From Pseudomonadota bacterium (GTDB lineage Bacteria; Pseudomonadota; Alphaproteobacteria; Caulobacterales; Caulobacteraceae), in NCBI GenBank assembly GCA_023451375.1, contig JAEXZS010000075.1:1-20686 (forward strand): a stretch of DNA of 20,686 bases, given 5' to 3'. The position numbers were made by a program, and so were the translations under genes. A model generated the notes under the pieces. The model searched no databases and was not told where the DNA came from. It saw only the letters and a list, made by a program, of their open reading frames with translations. This document shows positions 11,410 through 20,686 of the stretch, piece after piece (the stretch's first letter is position 1; each line of letters starts with the position of its first letter).

Positions 11410-13530
11410 ATGGGCCTGCTGGACGGGAACAGGAATTCGGGGCGGTGGCGCCCATGGCGGCATGAGGCAAGCCTGAGAGCGGGCCCGCCCCCTTGGGCCT
11501 ATGTGGCGCTCCTGGCGATCTGCCATCTGGTCGGCCACTGGAGCATCCACACCTTCCACGCGGTGGTCATCTGGCCCGCCAACGGGGTGATGCTGGCGGC
11601 GTTGCTGCAGCTCCACCGCCGGCAGGCGGTCTGGGTCCTGATCATCGGCTTCGCCCTCAACATCGTCAGCAACGCCTATCGCGGCGATCCGCCGGAGTTC
11701 CTGGCGCTGAACGCCGGAATGAACCTGCTGCAGGTGCTGGTCGCCGCCTTCCTGGCGCGGCGGCTCTGCGGGGCGGCGCTGGACATGCGCCGACCCGTCC
11801 GGCTGTTCCGCTTCGCTGTCGGCGCCGCCCTGCCCGCCGTGGCCCTGACCTCGCTGATTTCGCTCGCCGTGGCGACCAGCGTGCGCGACTACGCTCCCGA
11901 CCAGGCCCGCTTCCTGCTGACGCGGCTGTTCAGCATGGAGTTGCTGGGCCTGCTGATCGTGACCCCTTCCCTTCTGCTCATCGCCCGGGGACATCGGTTC
12001 CGTCGCGATGTCGCGGAGAACCCGCGCGAGATCGTGACGCTCTCGGCGCTGGTTCTGGCCTTGACCGCCTGGGCGTTCAGCCAGTCGGACGCCCCGCTAT
12101 TGTTCGTGGTCTTCCCGCCCCTGGTGCTGCTGGCCTTCCGGCTGTCGCCGCCCCCGGTCATCGCCATTTCCGTCATCGGCGCGGCGGCGACCCTGACCGG
12201 CCACGGTCCCGTCACCCAGACGCGCTTCGCCCAGGACGCCGACTTGGCCGACGTGCCGGACGTGATGCGTCAGCTGAACGTGTTCTACTTCTTTCTGCTG
12301 ATGGTGGTCGTCACCGCCCTGCCCATCGCCACCCTGTCCAGCGAGCGGCGCCGGCTGGTGGCCCGGCTGCGGGTGCGCAGCGAGGCCGCGCTGGCGGCCC
12401 TGCGTCGCGCCGAGGCCGCCGACGCGGCCAAGTCCCGCTTCCTGGCGGTGATGAGCCATGAGATGCGCACGCCGCTGAACGGCGTCGCCGGTTACGCCGA
12501 CCTGCTGTCGCGCCGCGATGACCTGGACGCGGAGGCGCTTCGTCAGGTGGCGGCGATCCAGCGATCTGGCGAGGGGATGCTGCGGCTGGTCGAGGACCTG
12601 CTGGATATGTCGCGCGACGAGGAAGATGTCGCCATGGCCCCGCTCGACCTGGCTCGCCTGGTGGAAGACGCCGTCGCCTCCGCCAGGGACGCGGCCGAGA
12701 AGAAGGGTCTCACCTTCGACCTCCGCGCAGCCGATGTCCGCATCCAGACCGACGCCCGGCGTCTGCGCCAGATCCTGCGCCACCTGGCGGGCAACGCCGT
12801 CAAGTTCACCCCGCGCGGAGGGGTTTCCGTGGCGGCGGATTGGGCCGAGGACCGTCTGACCGTTGTCGTCCGCGACACCGGCTGCGGCATCGCCGGCGAC
12901 TTCCTGCCGCGCATCTACGAGCCCTTCCAACAGGCTGACGACACCCTCTGCCGCGCACACGACGGCGCGGGCGTCGGCCTGCCGCTGGTCCGGGCGCATG
13001 TCGATCGCCTGGGCGGCGCCGTCACGGTGGACACCCGTCTGCACGAAGGCTCGACCTTCACCGTCACCCTGCCGGCGGAAGCCTGCTCCGCGTCTCAGGA
13101 GGCGGAAGGGATCGAGGCCGGCGCCCTGCGCGTCCTCATCGTCGACGACCATCCCGTGAACCGCGACCTGCTGCGCATCATGCTGCAGGCGGCCGGCTGC
13201 GACACGCTGGAGGCCGCCGATGGCGTGGAGGGGGTGGAGGCCGTCGCTTCCGGTTTCGTTGATCTGGTGCTGATGGACGTGCGCATGCCGCGCATGGACG
13301 GGCTCAGCGCAACCCACGCCGTCCGCCGCCTCAACGGACCGGCGCGGGACGTGCCGATCCTGGCCGTCACGGCCGACGCCATGCCCGAGGACGCGGCGCG
13401 CTGCCTGGCCGCCGGCATGGACGGTCACCTGGCCAAGCCGATCACCCAGGCGCGCCTCTATGAGGCGATCGAGGCGACGTTGGAGAGGGCGGCGGCGCGC
13501 CAGGCGGCGGAAAGCGTCCGCGCCGCCTAG
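11410..13530 (+). CDS. Hybrid sensor histidine kinase/response regulator with MASE1 sensor
   Basis: This is a 706-residue inner-membrane signalling protein. Residues about 25-310 hold roughly eight hydrophobic helices of MASE1 type (WPANGVMLAAL and ALNIVSNAY are typical). A linker coiled coil (315-345) leads to a HisKA domain with His350 in MSHEMRTPLNG. The HATPase domain has HLAGNAVKFTP (N-box), DTGCGIAG (G1) and GAGVGLPL (G2). A C-terminal receiver (about 573-700) has IVDDHPVN, the phospho-acceptor Asp623 in LMDVRMP, VTADA and the Lys of LAKPI. The ligand of MASE1 is unknown. No separate response regulator or Hpt gene lies nearby, so phosphate would pass to an unlinked partner. It is divergent from the nucleotidyltransferase operon (116 bp between starts). 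Confidence 0.93.
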   Translation: MGLLDGNRNSGRWRPWRHEASLRAGPPPWAYVALLAICHLVGHWSIHTFHAVVIWPANGVMLAALLQLHRRQAVWVLIIGFALNIVSNAYRGDPPEFLALNAGMNLLQVLVAAFLARRLCGAALDMRRPVRLFRFAVGAALPAVALTSLISLAVATSVRDYAPDQARFLLTRLFSMELLGLLIVTPSLLLIARGHRFRRDVAENPREIVTLSALVLALTAWAFSQSDAPLLFVVFPPLVLLAFRLSPPPVIAISVIGAAATLTGHGPVTQTRFAQDADLADVPDVMRQLNVFYFFLLMVVVTALPIATLSSERRRLVARLRVRSEAALAALRRAEAADAAKSRFLAVMSHEMRTPLNGVAGYADLLSRRDDLDAEALRQVAAIQRSGEGMLRLVEDLLDMSRDEEDVAMAPLDLARLVEDAVASARDAAEKKGLTFDLRAADVRIQTDARRLRQILRHLAGNAVKFTPRGGVSVAADWAEDRLTVVVRDTGCGIAGDFLPRIYEPFQQADDTLCRAHDGAGVGLPLVRAHVDRLGGAVTVDTRLHEGSTFTVTLPAEACSASQEAEGIEAGALRVLIVDDHPVNRDLLRIMLQAAGCDTLEAADGVEGVEAVASGFVDLVLMDVRMPRMDGLSATHAVRRLNGPARDVPILAVTADAMPEDAARCLAAGMDGHLAKPITQARLYEAIEATLERAAARQAAESVRAA

Positions 13531-13539
13531 CCTTTCCGA

Positions 13540-14402
13540 TCAGCGCGTTCCCAGCAGCGGCCCATACAGGTCCGTGCGGCGATCGCGGAAGAAGCCCCAG
13601 GCCGCCCGGTGCCGGTCCAGGAAGTCCAAGTCGAACTCGTGCACCAGCACGCCTTCCTCGTCCCGACCCAGGCTTTCGACCAGATCGCCGCGATGATCGG
13701 CGATGAAGGAGTGGCCATAGAACGTCTGGCCCGCCTCGGTGACCTGTTCGTGGCCGATGCGGTTGGCGCCGACCACCGGCACGACGTTGGACACGGCGTG
13801 GCCCTGCATGGCGCGCCGCCACGGCTCGGCCGTGTCGAGGCTGTCGTCGTGGGGCTCGGTGCCGATGGCCGTCGGATACATAAGCACCTCGGCGCCCTGC
13901 AGCATCATCGCCCGGGCCGTCTCGGGATACCACTGGTCCCAGCAGATGCCGACGCCCACGCGGCCGAAGCGCGTATTCCACACCTTGAAGCCGGTGTCGC
14001 CGGGTCGGAAATAGTACTTCTCCTGATAGCCGGGGCCATCGGGAATGTGGCTCTTGCGATAGACGCCCAGCGCCTCGCCGTCGGCATCCAGCATGACCAG
14101 CGAATTATAGTACTGGGGGCCGTCGCGTTCGAAGATCGAGACCGGGATGGCCACGCTCAGTTCCCTCGCCACCGGCGCCAGTTGCGTCACGCAGGGATGC
14201 TCGCGCCATTCGAAGGCCTGGCCGAACCAATGCTCCTCCTGCGACACGCAGAAGTACGGTCCCTGGAACAACTCCGACGGCAGGATCACCTGCGCGCCTT
14301 GGGCGGCGGCCTGGCGAATGAGGGCGACGGTCTTGTCGATGTTGGCCTGCATGTCCTCGCTGTAGGAGGTCTGGATCGCGGCCACGGAGAGGGTTCGGGA
14401 CA

Positions 14403-14403
<1 letters not shown>
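13540..14403 (-). CDS. aguB: N-carbamoylputrescine amidase
   Basis: This 287-residue nitrilase-superfamily hydrolase converts N-carbamoylputrescine to putrescine, CO2 and NH3. The catalytic triad is visible: Glu44 (LPSELFQG), Lys117 (YRKSHIPDG) and Cys154 (GICWDQWYPE). FQGPYFC, YYFRPGDTGF and PTAIGTEP are typical of AguB rather than other nitrilases. Its ATG at 14403 overlaps the aguA stop as TGATG, so the two are translationally coupled, and CAGGAG lies just upstream. The length is usual for the family. Together with AguA it gives the agmatine route to putrescine. Confidence 0.95.
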
Positions 14404-15404
<1,001 letters not shown>

Positions 15405-15523
15405 GCGGGCGTCCTCATGAGGTCGAAACGCGGAGCCGCGCCATATGGCCCCAAGCGCCCCCGACTTCAATGTCGCGAGCAGGGCGAATCCGCGTCAGGC
15501 GGCGCGACCGCGGGACAGGCGGA

Positions 15524-15562
15524 TAAAAAGAGAAAGGGCGGTCCGTCGCCGGACCGCCCTTT
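15524..15562 (-). terminator. Intrinsic terminator of the TonB-dependent receptor gene
   Basis: A perfect 12-bp stem (AAAGGGCGGTCC at 15533-15544 and GGACCGCCCTTT at 15551-15562) closes a 6-nt loop. On the minus strand it is followed by TCTCTTTTT, beginning 22 nt after the receptor stop codon. The A/T flank on the far side is short, so some bidirectional activity is possible, but no rightward gene ends here. Confidence 0.9.
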
Positions 15563-15584
15563 CCTTAGGCAAAGCGTGTGAAGC

Positions 15585-18500
15585 TTAGAACGTGTACCGC
15601 AGGCCCACGCGGATCTGCCACAGCGACGGCCGGGTGACCCGACCTTCGCCGCTCGGCGTGAAGAAGTTCTGGTACAGGTACTGGCCCGATGCGTTCCGGC
15701 TGGCGACGACGACATCGTCGATCTGCGGGAACGCGGCTTCCTTGAGGATGCCCCACTCGTCGTTGATCAGGTTGCCGACGTTGTCGATGACCATGAAGGC
15801 GGCGGTCTTGTGCCCGTCCACCAGGCCCGGCAGCTCTTGCTCGAGGCGCAGGTCGAACTTGGTCCACCAGCCGCCGTCCTGGACGTTCCTCGGCGCGATG
15901 CCGCCGGCGTAGTCGTTGAGGCCGCTGCTCTCCAGGAAGTCGAAGAAGGCGTCCTGGTTGAAGCTGGGAGCGAAGACCACGTTCGGATCCGTGGGACCGG
16001 TCGGGATGTACAGCAGGTGCACGCCGTTCACCCCGTCGCCGAACAGCGCGCCGTCCGTATTGGCGAAGCTGTAGCTCCACGGGCGCGCTTGGTTGGCGCG
16101 GCCGAACAGCGTGAGGCGGGTACGATAGTCGCCGAAGAAGGCGCGATCGTAGTTCAGGCGCAACGTGATGCGGTGCGGCGTCTCATAGTTGGAGGTCGAA
16201 ACGCCGGGGTTGTTCAGGTCGGCCGCGGCGAAGTTCGAGTAGTTGGAGAACGCCACCGAGGAGCTCATCGGCGTCGTGTCCTCAGCCTCGGTGTAGGCGT
16301 AGCCCAGCGACCAGTCGAAGCCCCAGTCGTAGGACTGGCTCAGGTTGAACGAGGCCACGAACTGGCTGCCGCCGTTGGTGTTGGTCAGCAGGAAGTCGTT
16401 GTTCGACCCACGGCCCGCGCAGGCCGCGCCGGCCGGATTGACGGCGCAGTCGGGATCGCTCCGGTCGACACGGCGATAGATGGGACGACCGTCCGGCGCC
16501 GTGGCGACCTGCACCAGGGACAGGTCGCGGATGATGGCCGCGTCCTGAGTGTCCGAATAGAGCAGATCGGCGTCCAGGCGGAGTTCGTCGCCGATGTAGG
16601 GGACGTTCAGCCACCAGGTGGCGCCCAGGGCGTACTTCCAGGCGGACGGGATCTTGAAGGCGGGGTCCAGAGCGTTGACGGCGACGTTCGGCGTCGAGTC
16701 GGGATCGGACACATAGTCGATCAGCTCCGGCGGGATATCCAGCGGATTGGCGTTGCCGTTGGCGAACAGGTCATACTTGTTCGTCGGCGAGGTGTTCAGC
16801 AGCGTCCGCAGGTCGATCTGGACGTTGGTGATGCCGTCGTTGGAGAAGTTGTTGGAAATCCAGACGTTCGGATTGCCGCCCGAGTAGAGGCCGACGCCGC
16901 CGCGGAACTGCAGCGAGGGGCTGTGGTCGTAGGTGAAGCCAAAGCGCGGCTGCAGCAGGCTGACGCCGTCGAGGGTCGCGGTGTTGGCGAAGCCGTTCCG
17001 CGCCTCGAAGTTGGCGTTGTAGGCCGGCGCGTCTTCGGTTTCGTACCAGTCGTAGCGGAGGCCCGCCGTGATCGTCAGCGCGTCGGTCAGCTGCAGTTCG
17101 TCCTGCGCGTACAGGGTGTTGGTCGCGTAGGAGAAGCTGGCTGCGGCGTCGTTCGGGTTCAGGGATTGGGCGTTGCCGTAGTCAACGTCGGTGACCAGAC
17201 CGTTGCGGAAGTCGGCGATGCTGTCGAAGTAGTATTCACCCAGAGAATGTTGGACGAACAGGTTGAAGACATCCAGATCTTCACGTTCATACCCGAAGGT
17301 GAAGGTGTTGGTGCCGGTCACATAGGTGCCGCCCGCCTTGATGGACAGCGTCTCATAGCTCAGCACGTTCGAGTGGCGCGAATCGTCCGCGCCCAGGAAG
17401 ACGGTCGCCGCGGCGCCGGTGGCGGGATTGTTCGTGCGGACGCGCAGTTCGCCGACGTCATAGCCGCCTTGCGGAACGACGGCGTTGTCCAGGGTCGAAT
17501 AGGCGACCCGGAACTCGGTCGAGAAGTTGTCGGTCCAGTCCGAGAACAGCTGGCCGACGTAGGCGTCGAGTTCCGATCCACGGCTGTAGAGGTGGCCAGC
17601 GAACTCGAAGTTGTTCGAGGCGCTGTCCGACTCGACGATATTGAAGCCTTCGTTGTGATTGTAGGTGAACGAAGCCCGGTGGCGGTCGCTGATGTTCCAG
17701 TCCAGCTTGACCAGGATCTTCTCGTCTTCGTTGCTGGCGGGGGTGGGGATGCCGCCCGGGTCGAAGCCGTAGACGTTCTGGGCGATGTCGAGGATTTCGT
17801 TGTAGTCCGCCTGGGACAGACCCAGGACCGGCGTGCCGGCGCCGGAATCGGCGGGGCCACGCGAGAAGACGTTGGTGCCTTCCAGCTTCTCATACGAGCC
17901 GAAGAAGAACAGGCGGTCCTTGATGATCGGCCCGCCGACGAAGACGCCGTACCGCTTCTCCTCGAACTCGCCGAGGTCCACGTCGGAGCCTTCCAGCGAG
18001 TCGCCGGTGAGGTCCTGGTTGTTGAAATCATAGAACAGGCCGCCGTGGAACGCATTGCCCCCCGACTTGGTGACAGCGTTGATGTTGCAGGCGGTGAAGC
18101 GTCCGTACTGCACGTCGAACGGCGCCAGTTCGACGGCGACCTGATCGATCGAGTCGAACGAGAACGGCATGCGCTCGGTAGGATAGCCGCTGTCGTTGAG
18201 GCCGAAGTTGTCGTTCATGCGAACGCCGTCCACGGTCAGGCTGTTGAAGCGCGGATTGGCGCCGCCGCACTGCACGCCGTTCTGGTAGCCGGCGTCCAGA
18301 TGGATGCGGGGATCGATGGAGATGACGTCGCGAATGTCGCGGTTGATGGACGGCGCGGTCTCGAGCGTTTCCGAAGAGAAGGTGGCGCTCGGGCCGATCG
18401 CCGTGGTCACGACGTTGCGCGCCGAGCCGGTGACGACGATGTCCTCGACGATCGAGGCGCCCAGCGTCAGGTCGACGTTGGTGGCGTCGCCGATGCCGAT

Positions 18501-18794
18501 GCTGCCGACTTCCGCTTCGGCGCTCTCGCCGCTCGCTACGGCCGACACCATGTAGGGGCCGCCGACGCGAAGACCGCGGGCGCTGAACCCGCCGTCGGTC
18601 CCCGTCACCACGACCGAGCGAGTGCCAGAAGGCACGTGGGTGATGGTCACCGTGGCGCCGGAGATCGGCATGCCGACGCTGTCGGCGATCTGGCCGCGGA
18701 TCGCGCCCGTCGTTTCCTGAGCGAATACGGCGGTCGAGGCCGACATCATGATGGCCGCGGCCGAAGCGCCGTACGCCAGTTTACGGAAGGTCAT
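15585..18794 (-). CDS. TonB-dependent receptor, Oar-like, with carboxypeptidase-regulatory-like N-domain
   Basis: This 1069-residue outer-membrane receptor has a signal peptide at 1-25 (cut after VFA) and a carboxypeptidase-regulatory-like beta-sandwich at about 28-112 (TGAIRGQIADSVGMPISGATV is typical). A TonB-box-like EDIVVTG follows at 117-123, then a plug to about 250 with VTKSGGNAFHGG, and a large 22-strand-type barrel ending in the outer-membrane signal RVGLRYTF. Two plug cysteines (176 and 236) could form a disulphide. Such Oar/OmpA-related receptors import large or unknown ligands using TonB energy. The ligand cannot be read from sequence. The upstream Pho-box-like repeats hint at phosphate-linked expression. 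The gene is single, with its own terminator. Confidence 0.94.
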   Translation of the reverse strand: MTFRKLAYGASAAAIMMSASTAVFAQETTGAIRGQIADSVGMPISGATVTITHVPSGTRSVVVTGTDGGFSARGLRVGGPYMVSAVASGESAEAEVGSIGIGDATNVDLTLGASIVEDIVVTGSARNVVTTAIGPSATFSSETLETAPSINRDIRDVISIDPRIHLDAGYQNGVQCGGANPRFNSLTVDGVRMNDNFGLNDSGYPTERMPFSFDSIDQVAVELAPFDVQYGRFTACNINAVTKSGGNAFHGGLFYDFNNQDLTGDSLEGSDVDLGEFEEKRYGVFVGGPIIKDRLFFFGSYEKLEGTNVFSRGPADSGAGTPVLGLSQADYNEILDIAQNVYGFDPGGIPTPASNEDEKILVKLDWNISDRHRASFTYNHNEGFNIVESDSASNNFEFAGHLYSRGSELDAYVGQLFSDWTDNFSTEFRVAYSTLDNAVVPQGGYDVGELRVRTNNPATGAAATVFLGADDSRHSNVLSYETLSIKAGGTYVTGTNTFTFGYEREDLDVFNLFVQHSLGEYYFDSIADFRNGLVTDVDYGNAQSLNPNDAAASFSYATNTLYAQDELQLTDALTITAGLRYDWYETEDAPAYNANFEARNGFANTATLDGVSLLQPRFGFTYDHSPSLQFRGGVGLYSGGNPNVWISNNFSNDGITNVQIDLRTLLNTSPTNKYDLFANGNANPLDIPPELIDYVSDPDSTPNVAVNALDPAFKIPSAWKYALGATWWLNVPYIGDELRLDADLLYSDTQDAAIIRDLSLVQVATAPDGRPIYRRVDRSDPDCAVNPAGAACAGRGSNNDFLLTNTNGGSQFVASFNLSQSYDWGFDWSLGYAYTEAEDTTPMSSSVAFSNYSNFAAADLNNPGVSTSNYETPHRITLRLNYDRAFFGDYRTRLTLFGRANQARPWSYSFANTDGALFGDGVNGVHLLYIPTGPTDPNVVFAPSFNQDAFFDFLESSGLNDYAGGIAPRNVQDGGWWTKFDLRLEQELPGLVDGHKTAAFMVIDNVGNLINDEWGILKEAAFPQIDDVVVASRNASGQYLYQNFFTPSGEGRVTRPSLWQIRVGLRYTF

Positions 18795-18886
18795 TTAGCT
18801 ATCCCCAGCTGATGGACCGAAGGGTGGTCGCGGTGCGGCGAACGCACCGGAATGCGGCCCCTCTAAGCTGGATGTCGGAATGCTGG

Positions 18887-18915
18887 ACGACAGATACGTG
18901 ACAACGATGTGACAG
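18887..18915 (-). promoter_or_regulatory. Pho-box-like triple repeat upstream of the TonB-dependent receptor
   Basis: On the minus strand three 7-mers follow one another with exactly 4-nt spacers: CTGTCAC (18915-18909), TTGTCAC (18904-18898) and CTGTCGT (18893-18887). A PhoB box is a tandem of CTGTCAT-like 7-mers at the same 11-bp period. The orientation fits transcription of the receptor, whose ATG is 93 bp downstream. TTAGAG, about 22 nt past the box, might serve as a -10. Confidence 0.62.
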
Positions 18916-18947
18916 CGCCGGAGGGTGACGCTGGCGCCACACTTGGC

Positions 18948-20303
18948 CTATCCGCGTTGAAACACCGCCACGACGCCGGCGGCCGTCGACTTCAGCGCAT
19001 TCGGCTCATGATAGTTGCCGTTGACCTGGGTCCTGTCGATCACATGGGCGCGGAACCGCGCGAACAGGTCCATGTCCGGCCCCTCCGGAGAGGTCCAGAA
19101 TCCATCCAGGACGCCCTGGTGGGTAAGGCCGGCGAAATCGAAGAACGCGTCCCCCATCACCTTGACCGGCGTCTGGAACCCCAGGGCCGAAAGCGCGGCG
19201 CTGGAGTTGTTCACCACCATCCCCCGGGAAGCGCGGCAAAGGCGGGCCAGGTTGCCGCCGTCGATGAAATCGACGCGGTCGAGCAAGCCGTGCGTCGCAG
19301 CCAGCCGCCGCGTCACTCCCTTGAGGTCGATGATGCCCGGATCCAGGGGATGGTTCTTGACCACCAGTCGAACATTCGCCGGCGCGGAGGCGGCGAAGCT
19401 GCGCATGACCTCGGCGAGAAAGGCCGTGTTGTCGGCGTACCTCGAATAACGCAGGAGCTGAGCGTCACCCTCTCGCTGAAGACAGGCGATGAAGAACGGC
19501 CCCCGCTGGATCAGCAGATCGACGGCGCCTTCCGCAGACCCGCTGAAGGTCAGGGCCAGGTACCGCCGGACATGGCCGAGGCACTGGCGCCACGGCGATA
19601 CGGTGTAGTGGTTGGCGTGCCGGGGAAACATCGGCGCGCCCACCATCTGGGCCAGGTGGTGCAGACTGATGTTGGCGACATGGTGCGGCAGGATCCTGCC
19701 CACCGAACGAGCAGGAGACGCTTCAGTCGGCCCGGCCAGATAGCCTTCACGCGAGCGTGGCAGGCGGCTGGAGCCATTGACGCCGTTCCGCTCGACCGTG
19801 ATCCAGTCCGGCCGGAAATAGCCGTTCTCCAGCACCCATATCCGCGCCGGAAGCACGTCGCCCAGGTCGAGAACCGCCCGATTGTAGGCGCCTCCCTCCC
19901 CAAAGATCACAATATCGGTGTAATCCTTCAGCAGGGACGGCGCTTGAACCCGCCAGGCCTCGGCCGACGCGCGGAAGGGAATGCCGCCCGGCCTGCGCCA
20001 GTCGAAGGCGTCGCCCGCGCTGAAGATCATCCGCCGCACTTCGGCGCCCTTCGCTTCGAGCGCCTCGGCAAGCGCCACGCCGAATGGACCGAAGGGCGCA
20101 CTGACCATGAGAAAGCGCCTGCCGCGAAGATCGGCGGGGTCTCTCGGAAAGAGAATGGTTCGCGCCGAACCGGTCTCGGCGGCGGGGATCGTCCCGAGAC
20201 CTGCCCTCAGCTTCGATGTCGCGCGCTCCTCTGGAGCGCCTCGAAGCCGGTAGCGGCGACGACGCCGACCGGAGAGGGCTCTCGAACTGCGATAGTCCAC
20301 CAT
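18948..20303 (-). CDS. KpsS-like capsular polysaccharide protein
   Basis: This protein of up to 451 residues belongs to the Capsule_synth (KpsS/LipB) family, whose members add Kdo residues to the lipid anchor of group 2 capsules on the cytoplasmic face. Supporting motifs are ENGYFRPDWIT (159-169) followed by GVNGSS, VVKNHPLDPG, the late VVNNSSAALSALGFQTPVKVMGDAFFD, and LDGFWTSP. Conserved sequence begins at about residue 60 (RRFLMVSAPFGPFG). The first 48 residues are Arg-rich and may be an over-extension, so the true start could be a downstream non-ATG codon; I kept the ATG at 20303. No other capsule or ABC-export gene is within the window. The receptor gene follows in the same direction after 153 bp with its own apparent promoter. 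Confidence 0.82.
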   Translation of the reverse strand: MVDYRSSRALSGRRRRRYRLRGAPEERATSKLRAGLGTIPAAETGSARTILFPRDPADLRGRRFLMVSAPFGPFGVALAEALEAKGAEVRRMIFSAGDAFDWRRPGGIPFRASAEAWRVQAPSLLKDYTDIVIFGEGGAYNRAVLDLGDVLPARIWVLENGYFRPDWITVERNGVNGSSRLPRSREGYLAGPTEASPARSVGRILPHHVANISLHHLAQMVGAPMFPRHANHYTVSPWRQCLGHVRRYLALTFSGSAEGAVDLLIQRGPFFIACLQREGDAQLLRYSRYADNTAFLAEVMRSFAASAPANVRLVVKNHPLDPGIIDLKGVTRRLAATHGLLDRVDFIDGGNLARLCRASRGMVVNNSSAALSALGFQTPVKVMGDAFFDFAGLTHQGVLDGFWTSPEGPDMDLFARFRAHVIDRTQVNGNYHEPNALKSTAAGVVAVFQRG

Positions 20304-20579
20304 ACTGGAATCCGGCCCGGGGCAGCGACGATCAACGATGGCGAGGAGCCGAAGCGGAAGGCGCGACCCGGCGCCCGCCTACATCGCCCTTTAGGCTCTG
20401 AGCGACCGCGGATTCAACCTCGATCATCAACAATCCGCAATCCTGTGGCGGCATCAACACATTCCTTGCGTCGGCGCGAAGGCCGCCGCCCCTTTGGGCG
20501 ACGGCCTCCTTGCTTGGCGTCATCGACGGCTTCGTCGACGGGTTGGGCCGCGATCTGGAGGATCGCGGCCTTTCCGGTC
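20304..20579. other. Intergenic region with stacked hairpins between the OmpA-family gene and the KpsS-like gene
   Basis: I see no gene in these 276 bases. Two strong hairpins lie past the OmpA-family stop. The first is GGCCGCGATC/GATCGCGGCC (20546-20555, 20561-20570), a perfect 10-bp stem with a 5-nt loop. The second is a 12-bp stem with one wobble on the minus-strand RNA (20480-20491, 20496-20507) and a 4-nt loop. Neither has a strong T-run on the minus strand, so they may stop transcription jointly or stabilise the 3' end. The part nearest 20304 should hold the promoter of the KpsS-like gene, but I cannot pick one. Confidence 0.5.
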
Positions 20580-20686
20580 TTAGAAGTTGATGTCGATGGT
20601 GGCGCGCCGGTTGAGCGGCTCGCGGACGCCGTCGGCGGTCGGCTTGGCGAGGGCGGTTTCACCCTTGCCGTCCAGGGCGATGACGC
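20580..20686 (-). CDS. OmpA-family protein, C-terminal 35 codons (cut by window edge)
   Basis: Reading leftward from the window edge gives a frame ending PTADGVREPLNRRATIDINF followed by TAA at 20582-20580. ADGVREPLNRRxxIDI is the close of the OmpA-like peptidoglycan-binding domain, with the NRR pair that lies next to the bound diaminopimelate. The rest, presumably an N-terminal barrel as in OmpA/OprF porins, is outside the window. Arg-Arg-Ala-Thr replaces the more usual Arg-Arg-Val-Glu, a small variation. Confidence 0.85.
   Translation of the reverse strand, partial: VIALDGKGETALAKPTADGVREPLNRRATIDINF

Noticed and set aside
12097..13428. A 443-codon leftward frame across the hybrid kinase
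   Set aside because: It lies opposite clear HisKA, HATPase and REC domains and has no recognisable content of its own.
15810..18812. A 1000-codon open frame antisense to the TonB-dependent receptor
   Set aside because: Its sequence is a Val/Gly/Arg/Gln-rich shadow with no domain features, while the opposite strand encodes a full receptor with signal peptide, plug and C-terminal barrel signature. Long antisense frames are expected at this GC content.

Overview
The window reads as a stretch of a high-GC alphaproteobacterial chromosome. The gene set suggests the Caulobacterales, probably a Brevundimonas-like organism: an Oar-type TonB-dependent receptor, an aguA-aguB pair, a capsule (KpsS-like) gene, an LpxR-like outer-membrane barrel and a MASE1 hybrid kinase. 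The taxonomic call is an inference from gene style and base composition, not from a marker gene.

Left end (1-2400) is accessory DNA. It starts with the edge of an IS3-family insertion sequence (about 1-122). The element abuts the C-terminal remnant of a tyrosine recombinase (123-483). Next comes a tightly overlapping leftward three-gene operon: a GHKL ATPase with an N-terminal STAS-like region (1340-2215), a small STAS-like DUF4325 protein (984-1340) and a PIN-domain nuclease (452-997). The 3' end of a tRNA-Arg(ACG) gene (2322-2398) faces this block, which is the classic geometry of an integrative island at a tRNA. The operon's upstream region carries three TGTAAC repeats at about one-helical-turn spacing. 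This operon is the best candidate here for an undescribed system: ATPase plus STAS protein looks like a partner-switch sensor, and the PIN nuclease could be its effector.

Centre (2400-9050) is ordinary chromosome. It holds a gamma-glutamyltranspeptidase lipoprotein, a convergent LpxR-like barrel gene, class I ribonucleotide reductase alpha (nrdA) with its terminator and a pair of NrdR-box-like sites 31 bp apart, a divergent PAP2 phosphatase, and a TMEM165/GDT1-type Mn exporter gene preceded by a likely yybP-ykoY manganese riboswitch.

Right part (9050-20686) contains a leftward nucleotidyltransferase / metallophosphoesterase / glutathione-S-transferase operon, a rightward MASE1-HisKA-HATPase-REC hybrid kinase, and the leftward aguA-aguB operon (agmatine to putrescine). 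These are followed by a 1069-residue TonB-dependent receptor with a strong intrinsic terminator and a three-repeat Pho-box-like site upstream, a KpsS-like capsule protein, and the last 35 codons of an OmpA-family protein at the window edge.

Regulation visible in the sequence covers NrdR (nrdA), Mn2+ (exporter) and possibly PhoB (receptor). Long open frames antisense to ggt, nrdA, the receptor and the kinase are composition artefacts and are not listed as genes.
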